The notes under the pieces: generated by a model | Told to the model about the DNA's origin: nothing | What the model saw: the letters and a program-made list of their open reading frames with translations, nothing else | Database searches by the model: none | Shown: positions 20,201-27,959 of the stretch, piece after piece | Layout of the letters: each line of letters begins with the position of its first letter | How positions within the stretch are numbered: the first letter of the stretch is position 1 | NCBI GenBank assembly: GCA_019648995.1 | Contig: BLXT01005980.1 | Coordinates: 279,910 to 311,913 of the forward strand | Source: Plakobranchus ocellatus | Taxonomy: Eukaryota; Mollusca; Gastropoda; Plakobranchidae | DNA length: 32,004 bases | Direction of reading: 5' to 3' | Translations under genes and position numbers: made by a program

Positions 20201-22025
20201 ATGTCTGAGAAGGTTATCTCTTCACATGCATTTTCAACTCTCAATTTCGTATCCAAAACTTGTTTAAGTAATGCTCTGGCCATTCATGTTCTTTTTAGAT
20301 ATGCACATCTCTCTCTCTCTCTTGCTCTCTCATTGAGATAGACGTAAGTGACGATATGTAAAAGTCTATCGTCGGAAAATCTTTGTGAGATAGATGTAAG
20401 AATCTCATGCAAACTTAATTTTCTTAACTTCACTGCAATCGTGTGGGGTTATAAGACAGCAATTTTACCTTCAACACTAAGCTAATCATTTTATCTAGAT
20501 ATATTTTTAACAAACATAATGCATGTACATATGCATGTATCTTTCCCCCCTTTCCTCACCAACACATATTAAACCAACCAAATTCAGTCTTTCAATGTCG
20601 AAACAAAGACAACCTCTTAAGATTCTCAAAAGAGAGAAAACAATAAGAGACTGTTACTGGCAATGTAACATGGCTCATTTGCACAAACAGATTGATTCAT
20701 CAAACAACAAACATTGTATTTTACAGCTTGACCTTCTTTGTACGAATGTGTCTTGTCATCTTTTCAATCCACCAAGACTCTGACTTATTGCAATTAAACC
20801 ACAGTTCAATGGGAAGGAAACGTGGTTCTACATTGACATGACTTTGTCTCACAATCTTGGGCTTGTAAACATTCATCTTGGCTTTTTAAAGTTGAGTTGG
20901 GAAAAAAGAAAGGAGCCAAAACGGAAGATATGTGAGGCAAAGGATAAAGTTAATGTGGAGGCAATTGAAGAGGCTGAAACGTTGATTTTGATTGGTTAAA
21001 GCTGAAATGGACCCATTTAGATCCTGAGGTCTAGCTGGGCCTATAAAGCATCAACTTATACTTGTTTCTATATTATGTTTCTAAATTCTGCCCATGTTCT
21101 TTTTTCACTGAAGCTGTTGTTTATAATTTGTATTAATGTATGCCTATAGGGCCAGTTAGGCACTCCAAAAATATATGTAATGGTTAAGGTGATTGCAAGA
21201 ACAATGTTGTTCTGATGCAAATTCCTGTAATGTTGATCTGGCATCTAAAAAAAATGTGGCCCCATGGCACATAATACAAGAGCTTTTTTTTTTTTTGTGG
21301 CACTGCACCTTTATAGCACCTTTTGTCACTTTTTTAAATTTTTAAACATTTTTTTTATTGCCACTATTTTTTCCCTATAAAATAATTTTTTTTAATTTTC
21401 TTGTCTTTCTCTCTCTTTCTCTCTTCTGGCACATATCAGATATGTATATACATGATCGAAATAGTTATAGTCTTAGCAAAAATAATGTTTGTATTCATGG
21501 AGGGGAACACTGTATTATTATTACTGCTTATCAAGTATTTTACAGCTTTTTGAAACTTTTTTTTAGGTGTGCAGCCTATCGCTCTCCAGAGATGTTTATG
21601 CCAATGAGTACTTCAACCATCCTGGAAGACCTGGACATTTGATTCCTTTGAGATGGCTCCCACCAGAGACAGTGAGAGATGCCGAGTACTCTTTTATGTC
21701 TGACATCTGGTCCTATGGTGTATTCATGTGGGAGGTGTTTCATCTTTGTGACCTGCCTTACCGCCTTCATGGTGATGAGGATATCTACAAGGCCATGTGT
21801 GGTCTCATTGGTGCTGCAGTAAACAATAGCAAAATTAGCAACCCAGTTCTGGGAATGTCAGGTGGAGTGAGTTCCATTCCCCGATTGGACTTTGCAGAAC
21901 AGTGCCCACACCAAGTTGTGGATATTGTGTTGCAATGTTGTGCCACAAATTCAGTCATTCGACCTACATTTTCAGACCTTGTGGTCACATTGGGACATTT
22001 GCTTACCAACGGTGATTGTGTCTGA
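1402..22025 (+). CDS. PTK7: PTK7-like receptor pseudokinase, 5'-partial, 11 visible coding exons
   Basis: Coding segments are 1402-1541, 1992-2139, 3476-3739, 4845-5062, 6571-6691, 7960-8106, 9098-9256, 10688-11017, 12709-12941, 17492-17740 and 21567-22025. All have AG/GT boundaries and every junction keeps frame, giving 2468 nt including TGA. Order: three C2-type Ig domains, one transmembrane helix, cytoplasmic linker, tyrosine-kinase-like domain. PTK7 identity rests on kinase-domain landmarks: RFQFPRQDLQTIGVLG before the G-loop, VKSLLTKSE at beta-3, KLEHPNVVRLLGVCRE, GDVKQFL after the hinge, QVALGMEYL, and SLSLSRDVY where active kinases have DFGLxR. Family knowledge: PTK7 is a catalytically inactive Wnt/planar-polarity co-receptor at the plasma membrane with seven Ig domains in vertebrates. 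The three seen here would be the membrane-proximal ones, so the signal peptide and about four Ig domains should lie upstream. The first visible exon starts with two bases completing a split codon, confirming that the gene continues 5'. Confidence 0.93.
1542..1991 (+). other. Intron, 450 bp
   Basis: GTAGAT donor and TTTGCAG acceptor. Reading through from exon 1 meets TAA within five codons. AT-rich, with nothing recognisable inside. Confidence 0.8.
1992..2139 (+). CDS. PTK7: PTK7 visible exon 2: second half of the same Ig domain
   Basis: It opens in phase 0 with RPGFRQIDPKKGTLVI and carries the diagnostic F-strand motif DAGRYACVANATG: the D-x-G-x-Y-x-C pattern with the second Ig cysteine. NAT is an N-glycosylation sequon. 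It ends with one base of a codon (phase 1) before GTAAGT. This 3' end is the first unit of a 53-bp tandem triplication running into the intron, so two more donor-like sites follow. The authentic donor is set by phase: continuing past it gives TAA at 2145-2147. Confidence 0.9.
2113..2271 (+). repeat. 53-bp tandem repeat, three copies, spanning an exon-intron junction
   Basis: The GCTTACC core recurs at 2121, 2174 and 2227, exactly 53 bp apart. Each unit includes the last ~27 coding bases of exon 2, the 5' splice site and the start of the intron. Donor-like sites are GTAAGT at 2140, GTAAGC at 2193 and GTGAGT at 2246. Units differ by a few substitutions, so the duplication is not brand new. Confidence 0.93.
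2272..3475 (+). other. Remainder of the intron between exons 2 and 3
   Basis: AT-rich with many poly-T tracts. No recognisable gene or element. It ends at the acceptor TTGCAG (3470-3475). Confidence 0.7.
3476..3739 (+). CDS. PTK7: PTK7 visible exon 3: complete C2 Ig domain
   Basis: One exon encodes an entire Ig domain in phase 1-1, the classic shuffling-compatible arrangement. It reads from PKLKFEPPLQPVYD through AIIECKAEAAG (first cysteine), IVKWFRL (core tryptophan) and GTLYIERVSWGDAGTYFC (second cysteine) to TVKFRVV. The acceptor is TTGCAG and the donor is GTAG|GTCAGT. No N-glycosylation sequon was seen in this domain. An antisense ORF over the same bases is a shadow. Confidence 0.92.
3740..4844 (+). 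other. Intron with a long CT microsatellite near its acceptor
   Basis: GTCAGT donor and AACCAG acceptor. Apart from the CT tract (separate entry) it is AT-rich with no recognisable element. Confidence 0.75.
4643..4784 (+). repeat. (CT)n microsatellite
   Basis: About 140 bp of CT repeats, broken twice by TTGCACT and by a few extra T residues. It ends about 60 bp before the acceptor at 4843-4844, so it effectively extends the polypyrimidine region of that 3' splice site. It makes spurious Ser/Leu and Glu/Arg ORFs on the two strands. Confidence 0.97.
4845..5062 (+). CDS. PTK7: PTK7 visible exon 4: first half of the membrane-proximal Ig domain
   Basis: It enters in phase 1 with EPPKFRIQPDNTTTVYEG, then PAMIHCVSLGEPRPLITW with the first cysteine and core tryptophan, then DKDGRVIG. 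The C-D region carries a low-complexity loop, SASGQQQQQLNKQ, with five consecutive glutamines coded by mixed CAA/CAG, and two sequons (NTT and NDS). It ends with RYF in phase 0 before GTAAGT. The loop is longer than a typical C2 loop and probably solvent-exposed. Confidence 0.9.
5063..6570 (+). other. Intron containing a SINE
   Basis: GTAAGT donor; acceptor TTAAAAG at 6564-6570. It holds the tRNA-derived SINE listed separately and an A18 run near 6013-6031. The ORF at 5180-5524 is compositionally random and is not counted as a gene. Confidence 0.72.
5605..5750 (+). mobile_element. tRNA-derived SINE, copy 1
   Basis: An A-box-like TGGCACAGTGG (5616-5626) and a B-box-like GTTCGAGCC (5671-5679) are about 55 bp apart, as in a tRNA-type internal RNA polymerase III promoter. 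They are followed by a conserved 3' part, CTGAGATCACCTTGTGGAC and GGCTATA, then an A-rich AC-containing tail. The same layout recurs at 18771-18928 with sequence similarity, supporting a dispersed family. Exact ends and target-site duplications were not determined. Confidence 0.78.
6571..6691 (+). CDS. PTK7: PTK7 visible exon 5: second half of the membrane-proximal Ig domain
   Basis: It opens in phase 0 with VFPNGTLLLRKVLIEDKG, then KYGCTANNSAGKVRAEFSLL. The E/D-K-G-K-Y-G-C stretch is the F strand with the second cysteine. NGT and NNS are sequons. It ends in phase 1 at GTAAGT. Together with exon 4 this completes the third visible Ig domain, and the following exon encodes the stalk and membrane helix. 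Confidence 0.9.
7055..7523. mobile_element. Candidate non-autonomous element with short terminal inverted repeats
   Basis: AGCTGCCAAGT at 7055-7065 is repeated in perfect inverse orientation at 7513-7523, giving a ~469-bp unit. Inside there is a diverged direct repeat of about 77-bp period around 7246 and 7323 (ATGGGCTTAGGG and ATGGGGCTTAAGGG), and no ORF. No clear target-site duplication is visible, so the boundaries and even the class are uncertain. It could instead be a fragment of a larger repeat. Confidence 0.45.
7645..7850 (+). repeat. Degenerate CTT/CCT pyrimidine tract
   Basis: About 200 bp of mostly TTC/CTC/CTT triplets on the + strand, an imperfect triplet-type polypyrimidine repeat. 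The hydrophobic ORF on + and the Lys/Glu-rich ORF on - are by-products of composition. Confidence 0.8.
7960..8106 (+). CDS. PTK7: PTK7 visible exon 6: stalk, transmembrane helix and stop-transfer
   Basis: After the split codon it reads PVADEDSFDVAK, an acidic stalk, then TIVIVVCSAGLYLALVIGLM plus AFCS, about 22 hydrophobic residues, then YRLLVQKKNNRL, a basic stop-transfer. This predicts a single-pass type I orientation with the Ig domains outside. Two cysteines lie in the helix. Acceptor AATTCAG; donor CTGG|GTATGT in phase 1. Position between the last Ig domain and the cytoplasmic exons matches PTK7. Confidence 0.92.
8107..9097 (+). other. Intron, 991 bp
   Basis: GTATGT donor and TTTTAG acceptor. 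On the minus strand at 8084-8401 there is a 105-codon ORF with an acidic patch; no family was recognised (see findings). Nothing else seen. Confidence 0.7.
9098..9256 (+). CDS. PTK7: PTK7 visible exon 7: juxtamembrane linker
   Basis: It reads NGKQTKFGRQPGTNNAKTGD, then YSSNNLHQNPHLREQHELLM, then KDRDSGCGSGGGG. It is hydrophilic, Asn/Gln/Gly rich, with no fold expected and one tyrosine in a GDYSS context. Phase 1 at both ends, so it could be skipped without a frameshift. It belongs by phase and position to the cytoplasmic linker between membrane and kinase-like domain, a region poorly conserved in PTK7 proteins. Confidence 0.85.
9257..10687 (+). other. Intron containing a TTAA-flanked MITE
   Basis: GTAAGG donor and TTTAG acceptor (10683-10687). 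The MITE is listed separately. The rest is AT-rich with nothing recognisable. Confidence 0.75.
9484..9810. mobile_element. 327-bp MITE with TTAA target-site duplication (piggyBac-type)
   Basis: Terminal inverted repeats CTCTTAGTGTCCG (9484-9496) and CGGACACTAAGAG (9798-9810) are perfect 13-mers, each directly flanked by TTAA (9480-9483 and 9811-9814). TTAA duplications are the hallmark of piggyBac-superfamily insertion. The ends are GC-rich compared with the AT-rich interior and flanks. The left end holds a short direct repeat, CACATGAGGTGGCGGG, at about 9504 and 9545, itself partly palindromic (CCAC-ATGAG-GTGG). There is no transposase ORF, so the copy is non-autonomous. The start of TIR is CTC rather than the common CCC. 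Confidence 0.9.
10688..11017 (+). CDS. PTK7: PTK7 visible exon 8: Gly/Ala/Ser-rich juxtamembrane segment and kinase entry
   Basis: The first ~25 residues are glycine-rich (GVFGSGAAPGVGNG, then AGGVGGGVLGNLG). An Arg/Ser/His-rich stretch follows (QHSRSDSDNRSHASG, then SSHPSHSSTSASASG), then an Ala/Gly patch. The last ~22 residues, RSASLDRFQFPRQDLQTIGV, resemble the vertebrate PTK7 segment HSTSDKMHFPRSSLQPITTL just before the G-loop. The RSASLD serines look like possible basophilic kinase sites, which is inference only. Phase 1 at both ends. The middle is low-complexity and has no counterpart that I know of in vertebrate PTK7. Confidence 0.9.
11215..11303 (+). repeat. (AT)n microsatellite between two copies of a 21-bp direct repeat
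   Basis: The sequence ATTTAGTGTGATGAAACTGT occurs at 11215-11234 and again at 11283-11302, 68 bp apart, and the gap is filled by about 20 AT units ending in ACACACAC. A shorter (TA)n lies just upstream at 11190-11210. This looks like a small tandem duplication inside an unstable dinucleotide tract. Confidence 0.92.
11838..12100 (+). mobile_element. Deleted non-LTR retrotransposon (LINE) fragment, endonuclease joined to start of RT
   Basis: Frame from 11853 reads MMGDFNGKVGNERIKDIIGS then HGLGGKE, matching the apurinic-type endonuclease block (MGDFNAKVG...G.HGLG..N) of LINEs such as RTE, CR1 or Jockey types. After a frameshift it continues LANNFIIGNIF (compare ...NNLVIGNTxF), then jumps to ITGSAIMKDEVCAVIKQMK, resembling the segment just before RT (EV..AIkkMK.gKA.G.D). 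Two stops and a frameshift show it is dead, and most of the endonuclease C-terminus and linker is missing. The clade was not resolved. Confidence 0.72.
12709..12941 (+). CDS. PTK7: PTK7 visible exon 9: kinase-like N-lobe
   Basis: Completing the split glycine it reads GKGQFGDVFLAKA, an intact glycine-rich loop. Next come the beta-3 strand TLVMVKSLLTKSE with the ATP-site lysine position kept, the alpha-C glutamate in YAEAEMYGKLEHPN, and VVRLLGVCREMEPVFMISEYCDW up to the hinge. The VKSL.TK and KL.H.NVVRLLG.CRE strings are strongly PTK7-like. Acceptor CGTCAG; donor TGG|GTAAGC in phase 0, so the exon ends in the hinge and GDVKQF continues in the next exon. Confidence 0.94.
15588..17345 (+). repeat. 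Tandem array of a ~383-bp unit, three visible copies around an assembly gap
   Basis: The anchor GGATATCCACAAAGTACTC occurs at 15622, 16651 and 17034. Copies 2 and 3 are 383 bp apart. Copy 1 matches copy 2 from 15588 to the gap edge, with AAGACTTAAAG where the others have AAGACTGACTTAAAG. Copy 3 lacks about 78 bp present in copy 2 (between the AACTGTTTG and CAGCCATTATG stretches). Copies are almost identical otherwise, which suggests recent tandem amplification and explains why assembly failed here. No coding potential was seen. Confidence 0.93.
15832..16616. other. Assembly gap (785 N)
   Basis: A run of N. The apparent ORFs over it on both strands are artefacts of unknown bases. Both edges lie inside the 383-bp repeat, so the missing sequence is probably more of the same array. 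Confidence 0.99.
17492..17740 (+). CDS. PTK7: PTK7 visible exon 10: kinase-like C-lobe, alpha-D to catalytic loop
   Basis: In phase 0 it reads GDVKQFLLAMRTDGG, then a glycine/valine-rich insert (TVGGVGVSGAGAVGVGG), then PRVPSLSAMQRLKMCQQVAL and GMEYLAGYRMVHRDLAARN, then VMLTSRFELK. The alpha-D to alpha-E linker is roughly 17 residues longer than in human PTK7 by eye. The catalytic loop HRDLAARN is intact, whereas vertebrate PTK7 has HKDLAARN. Donor AAG|GTACAT in phase 0, so the next exon begins exactly where the DFG region should be. Confidence 0.93.
17815..18018 (+). repeat. Purine-rich low-complexity tract
   Basis: GAAGGA/AAAGAAG-type purine-rich sequence to about 17905, then GGTGGTGAAGATAGTAG-type triplets ending in (GTA)5 around 17997-18012. 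Not coding; frames across it are compositional. Confidence 0.75.
18771..18928 (+). mobile_element. tRNA-derived SINE, copy 2
   Basis: GGGCGTTGG followed by A-box-like TGGCACAGTGG (18781-18791), identical to the A box of the copy at 5616. The 3' part CCTGAGATCACCTTGT and GGACTGGCTATA is also shared, with an extra TGT and an extra TATA. The B-box region is more decayed than in copy 1. Both copies sit in introns in the same orientation as PTK7. The long minus-strand ORF across this region is a shadow. Confidence 0.78.
21567..22025 (+). CDS. PTK7: PTK7 visible exon 11: degenerate DFG to C-terminus, with stop codon
   Basis: In phase 0 it reads VCSLSLSRDVYANEYF, so the DFG position is S-L-S; vertebrate PTK7 has A-L-G here. 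It continues through HLIPLRWLPPETVRDAEYSF (APE-like PPE), MSDIWSYGVFMWEVF (alpha-F) and LPYRLHGDEDIYKAM (alpha-G). A stretch of about 30 residues (GLIGAAVNNSKISNPVLGMSG and onward) is longer than in human PTK7. CPHQVVDIVLQCC and IRPTFSDLVVTLGHL complete the lobe. TGA is at 22023-22025. The protein ends just after alpha-I, with no long tail, as in PTK7. Confidence 0.94.
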   Translation: MCSLSLSRDVYANEYFNHPGRPGHLIPLRWLPPETVRDAEYSFMSDIWSYGVFMWEVFHLCDLPYRLHGDEDIYKAMCGLIGAAVNNSKISNPVLGMSGGVSSIPRLDFAEQCPHQVVDIVLQCCATNSVIRPTFSDLVVTLGHLLTNGDCV

Positions 22026-22945
22026 CATTCTCTTAATTAAAATTCCTAGTTTGGCCTACAAAAGAAAATAGAAGGCTAAGTCAATTTTGGCTGCGTATTT
22101 TCAGCACTGACCCTTCTAACTTTTGGCTATTTCTGTTTGGAGGACAAGGTTTTCATTTCCTTATTATAATAATTTAAATTGGAAATCAAATGACCAACAA
22201 CGCTATATATCCTGATGACATTCTTTTATTTCATTTTAAATGCCTGAGAAGTATCGCTTACAACTGATAATTTAGCTAAATAAATTTAGTTTATTAGTTA
22301 TTATTTGTCTTAAGCTTTTAGTTTGTGCAATTGGATAGTGTTTATTGCATGCTAATTTTTCATGCTTACTGAATTATATTGACTGCTTAAAAGATGAGTG
22401 ATGTGACTTATGAGGACAGACAATGAGTATAAAAATTTAGTATTATGCGGATTCAAAAAGACAATTAGTACACATTAGTATTAAATTGGGCACCCAAGGT
22501 GTTTGTTAAAACTTCAGAAATAAACCATCAAGCAAGCCCACAGCTTATTCTCACTTTAGAAACAAAGTAACTGCAATCTATCCACAACATTTTATAGTGT
22601 TTAAAAGCTGGTATTACTTGATTCTAAATGCTGGACATAGTGTACATACTATTCAGTAGACTTGAGTTTTTTAAACTGCACATTCTTAAAGATACATTAA
22701 ATTTTTATGGGTGTCAATATTTGATAGCTTTTACTTTAAATTTGAGTTGATTATAAAAATTGAATCTATTTGTCATCAGCAATAAATTTTCTATATTTTG
22801 TATAATTCAACCCCAAAGTTTTCTTGTGCATGTAGCACTATATAATTATCTTTCTAAATTCCAGGTGAATACACTGGTAGTTTATGTATTTTTGGTGTAA
22901 ATTTCTTTGAAACTCACCAATAAAAGATGATTGATATTTGTTTCA
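22026..22945 (+). other. PTK7 3' UTR with several polyadenylation signals
   Basis: AT-rich sequence after the stop codon. AATAAA occurs at 22279, 22519, 22781 and 22919. The last is followed by a T/GT-rich stretch (GATATTTGTTTC, then TTGTCTGG), a plausible downstream element, so the longest 3' UTR would be about 0.9 kb. Which signals are used cannot be told from sequence. Confidence 0.55.
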
Positions 22946-25900
22946 GGGATATTGTCTGGTAAAGGTTTCATTTAGTAGGCCTGCCTATTTGTCCTGCTTT
23001 AAATCAAGATGTCCCAATTTTCAACGCAATTCACAATTTCACAATTGATGGTAAAAACGTCCCAATTTTTCCTATTCATTCCTTCCGTTTCTCTGAACAG
23101 CCTTTTGTCTTTTGTTTTGTCTTAAAGGGGAAACCCCCATGTGGATAATCAAGTTCTCTATGCCACCATTTCCTTCCATCCCCTTTCAGGCAGGATGCAG
23201 GCAATGCTTACCTTTATTACTCAGTAGCCAATTGTACCTATTGTGACTCTAGTGGCTTGCACCGTCTTTTTTTTCCCATTATTTTCGGGCCATATTTATG
23301 TTTAATTACATGTACATACCTACCTAGGTATGAGTATGACTGTTGCATAATATCTAGCTGTCTGCCCCACCTTCTTCCAAGATTTCAACAGTAGGCCAAG
23401 GTCAATTTTTTTATGTTTGTTTAAATAAAATAGTTTATCAAATGACATTATGGTTAATCTCAACAGCTGGAGGGGGTTAATCTTCTTTTCTCGATTTTTT
23501 AAAACTCTCTTTGCTGCTTTCATGAAAGTCACAGTATGAAAAGGTATAATATGTAGTAAAATGTTGATGGTGCTATATTTGTAATGAAAGGCAAAAGATG
23601 GAAACATGGTGATAAAGTTGTAAGCAAAAATAAAATTAAATGCCTTGGATTAAATGTGCCCGTTTAAAAATTAAGAAATAGGGCTGTATTTAATAAAATC
23701 ATTTATTGCTCATAAAATATTTAATATTTATTTGATTGTAGGAAAAAATAACATGTGGTAAGAATGAGTTATTAATAAAAAGACCCTATTGCAATCTTGA
23801 AAACTTTCACCTGGCAATATAAAATTGAGGCATAAAAAGGACGGCCAAGAGCAGTGGCCCCGCCCTGCACTGATAAAAGAAAGTATTTGCTAACGAGAGC
23901 GAGACTACAAATTTAACTTTTTAAAAGTTGAATACTAAGCCCTAGGCAAGATTGAGAAGTGCTAAATTTTCAGTCATAATATTAATTATGACTATCAAGA
24001 TAGATTTCATTTGATCCAGACCAAGATTTTCATGCACCTGATTGGTTTTATAAAGACATCTCAAAATCAAATACAATCACAAGATTTTTTCAGTCCTAGA
24101 TGACTAGGACTAATCTGTTGTTCTAAATCTAGTACATAATGGCTGCAGATCTGAGGGTCGTCATGAAAAAAAACATTCTAAAAACCTTGACTTTGTGCTG
24201 GGTTACTAAATCGTTCACACACACACACGCCTCTCTGTCTCTCTTTCTCTCTCCCTCGTTCTCTCTCTCTCTCTCTCTCTTGGTGCACACATCCACACAT
24301 ACACACACACAGTTTATATGTATAAGTGGTGAATTTATATGTCTTTAAAAGTTATATTAGTAATGATCTATAATAAGAATGCTCATTAAATGAATGTCTG
24401 AGTATCATATGTTTTTAACACTATGCATATGTTGACGCAAAAATGTGCTTATTTTGCATAGTGAATCCCTATTGCTTACCCAAGGTGTCCCTTTTTTCAC
24501 TATTTTCAAGTAAGCAGGCCAGATTAAAACAACAGTTTTTTTATTTTTTTTCTGTGACCTGCAAGTATTTTAACATACCTAAATAAATATAAACTTTTAT
24601 TTGTGTGATAAGGCTTGTGAAAAATGAAGCCATAACTCTTGTTATTGTATTATTTGACAGCAAAACACATAATATTTATAATGTTCACTCACGAGTCATA
24701 TTTTGATGCACAGTTCTACGAATTGTTTAGTGAAAATGTTATCAAGTTATATGTTTAACAATTTTAAAAAATATGATGCATCATGATATATGATATGTAT
24801 GATGATATATTGCAATCACTTTTTCCATGGAATTTAAGAAAAAAGGTAGGTCTAAATCAATATTATTTAAAAACGAAAGATAAATACATAAACCGACTGC
24901 TTCAATCACTAAAGAAATTTTTTAAACATATTTTCTAGAGATATAAACTATTTTTGTTATGACGCACTTCACAGCTCCTTGTGCAGCAATGGTACAACCA
25001 TTTATGTAAATGTCAATGGTGTACTTAAAAAAGAAGAAATTTTAAAAACTGACCTGTCTACCAAAATGATCAAGTCCATATTGGTCGCTTTTTGAAAATA
25101 CTCTTTTCCTCAGTTTATCAATTGACCAATCTAACTGTAAGGCAATGGCTAAAGCTACAATTGTGCAAACGATCCAATTTTATCGGAAGGGTATAATATG
25201 GTGGTGAGACTTAGAATATGGTTTGGTATTGATGAATTATTGCTTTCACCAGGAAAGCAAATATTTATATGTAAAACTGAACCAGAAAAATTGAAGTATT
25301 GATTTGTACATATTTGTAGATTTGTGTCATGTTGAATGTTTTGTTGTTAAAATGAATATATTATAATTTTAGGGATGCTAATTGAAAGTTAATTAAATAT
25401 AAATAGAAAAGCACTTTAAATGTGATGAAATGCACATAAAAAAACTTTTCACTCATTGACTTCCTTTATATACTATGATTTGCTCACTTTTAACTCCTAG
25501 CAAAGAGGACCAGCAGTTAATCTGGAAGATATTTAAGCATGAAGATGATAGGACTTGGACAGCATGATCGATTGCAAAGATCACATGTATGTAAAGATTA
25601 ACCAGGCAACTGTTCGCAATTAGCACAAAATATTCAGGAAGCAAAGAAAAGTATTATAATGATGAGAGAGAGACAGTGAGGCAGAGAAGTAGAAGTAAAG
25701 AGAAGAATTGTGAGACAGAAAAAGGGAGAGAAAAAAACCCCAGATAATTTTAGGAGGTGAGTCTTCCACTTAAAACAAAAGATAAAAATTTTAAAACTCG
25801 TTTGCTTTATAGGAAAGTGAAAATATTTAATTAAAAGTAAGTATCGTAACTCAGTTTTACAATTGAAATGAAATGATCGAAAAGCATGCAATGAGCTGTA

Positions 25901-27959
25901 AATGATAAATACTTCAATATTTTGTAAAAAATAATAGTGCAAGAAAGTGTGACAATCAGTTATCATTCATTAGTTTGCCTCGCATAAATCTTGTTCCTGG
26001 CTTAAGACAAAAAAAAATTGTTTTCTTCAGGCTGCCTTTCCTATTCCCTTTTCTCGCTCAAGGATTGTAAATAGAATGACCATAGAGGATGGACAGTGTT
26101 TGATCATGAAATATTGATTCATGGCAAAAGTGAAAATGAGAAAAATTTCGAGAACTTTTCAATTAAAGGTCACATTGATGGGCTTTGGAGGGACAACAAT
26201 TTTCTTGGTCATGCTACGTAGGCAAACTTTGGGAGCGGCAATTAGGGCGATAATTTTTTTATAAATGTCTATAAAAGACAAAGTGGGAGCTGAGCAAAAT
26301 TTCCTCATAGGCATTGCTTCTTCAAAATAGATGTTCAAGGCCATCATTTCATGATTAAAATAATTGTGTTTTGTGACATTCATATCATGTAAAAAGTATC
26401 AAAAGATCAAGTGACTGAGGCCACAGTGTCTCAAGAAATCCAGACACAATGTCTGATTCTACTTGGGTCTATCGGCTATGTGATCTTTTTACATTTGTTA
26501 TGTCACAAGGCCTCTAGGCTATTTGAAAACTTGTTTATCCTATCATTTAGGCTTAATATAGTATAGATTATTGGAAGAAACAATCAAAGACTTCCTGTGA
26601 GGTGATGAATGTTTCCAGTTTTAACAAGTTGTCACCAGAAGCAGAGTGGAAATGCAAGATTCAAGGAAGCCATTCCCTTCACACATTAGCCAGTTATTGT
26701 TGTGATGGAGTAAGTCAAACACAGCTTAAAACTATTTTGCACATGATAAAGCATTTGCAAAACAGTGAATATTCACAATGAAATATTCTAAACACGTGTA
26801 TTCAGGGAGGGAATAGGAGGGCATATTACCACTCTGTTCCTGTAAACAGCTCATCAAAATTGGAAACAATCATCACTGCAGATAAGCCTAAATTGTTTCT
26901 TCAAATTAAACTCACCGTTGTCATTCCACTCCATAGCAATATGAGATTTTAAGTCACAACTTACACAACTGTTAAAGACAATAAATAATTAATGGTCTTT
27001 GTAATACATTCGATATGCTGAATGTTAAGAACTTGTCAATACATGTGATATAATTCGAGAGAAAAAATAAGTAGTAATTGCATCCAATTTACATATATTC
27101 ATTATTGTATTTTACAACCATACTATACAGTGCGCAAATGTATAAGGAACAGACATTTGATTTGTAAGAAAATTATGTACACTGAGCACTTGAATTGTCT
27201 ACACCATATTAAATGTGAAACAAATTAACTTTACAATGTATGTTTCAGTATTGACTATTTGGCTGTAATCTTATATGCTTCCTCTCATAAAATGTTGAGA
27301 TCAAATCCTGAGCTAAATTGGATTTACCATCTTTATTGTAAAATTTGGGAACATACCTTCTTAGACCCACTTAGTAGCTGATAATATTTTTTAAACTAAG
27401 AAATCTTTATTTAGTGCATAAGATGCACTTGCAAGTGATGAGCTATAAGCTCTAAATGTGTCTATATCAATATTAGCTGCCTTCAGCGCTAATTTTATCC
27501 ATCACCTAATAGTCTTCACTATCTGGATTGTGAGGGCTCTGACAGCTCATTAAGAGTAAAAAGATTATTGCTCTAATCTCATATTTTTTGTTTCTCATAA
27601 GTATTAGTTTGACCAGTGAACAATTGATAAATTTTAATTTCAGGGAAAGGCATGTTTTTTTTTTTAGGTTTTTGGTTTGTTTGTTTTTTCTATGAAAAGA
27701 TCTGGTAGAGTGTGTCAGAAGTTTGTCGTAAAAGAAAGTAAATTTTTCAGTGTTTTTTTTTTCATGTTATTTACTTAAGTATGAATACTTTGAGATCACT
27801 GCCCTGAAAAACTATGAACAAACTTTAGCACTCTTGGGTCTCAAGAGGCAACTTTGCTCTCTAATGGTAGTGAAGGGTTAAGTGCTTTTCATGAAGCATT
27901 TATTGACTCAAGGTTTCCTAAATTTTCTATTTCTTAATATGATGATAATGCTATCTAAC
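22946..27959. other. AT-rich intergenic DNA with no recognised gene
   Basis: No ORF here has domain features or codon structure suggesting a gene. It contains a mixed CA/CT microsatellite (listed) and AT-rich sequence. A short more GC-rich patch, near 23842-23872, has no recognised identity. Confidence 0.65.
24216..24312 (+). repeat. Compound (CA)n-(CT)n-(CA)n microsatellite
   Basis: CACACACACACACG is followed by CTCT/TCTC runs, then GCACACATCCACACATACACACACAC. The short ORF crossing it is compositional. Confidence 0.92.

Larger units (their letters stand above)
17741..21566 (+). other. Intron, about 3.8 kb
   Basis: GTACAT donor and TTTTTTTTAG acceptor. It holds a purine-rich tract, a second SINE copy, a small CT tract near 20310-20335 and several TAGATCTA octamers. 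Both flanking exons are phase 0 and the kinase fold is continuous across them. I searched by eye for an alternative exon encoding a DFG motif and saw none. Confidence 0.75.

Noticed and set aside
20335-20405. GAGATAGACGTAAG and GAGATAGATGTAAG near-repeat
   Set aside because: Two imperfect 14-bp copies in AT-rich DNA next to a CT tract are too little to call an element.
21576-22009. Minus-strand ORFs over the last PTK7 exon
   Set aside because: They are antisense shadows of a well-supported kinase-domain exon.
12709-22025. Active receptor tyrosine kinase (ROR, MuSK or Trk type)
   Set aside because: The DFG is S-L-S, and the specific strings VKSL.TK, KL.H.NVVRLLG.CRE and FPRQDLQ fit PTK7; the multiple-Ig ectodomain also fits PTK7 rather than Trk or ROR.
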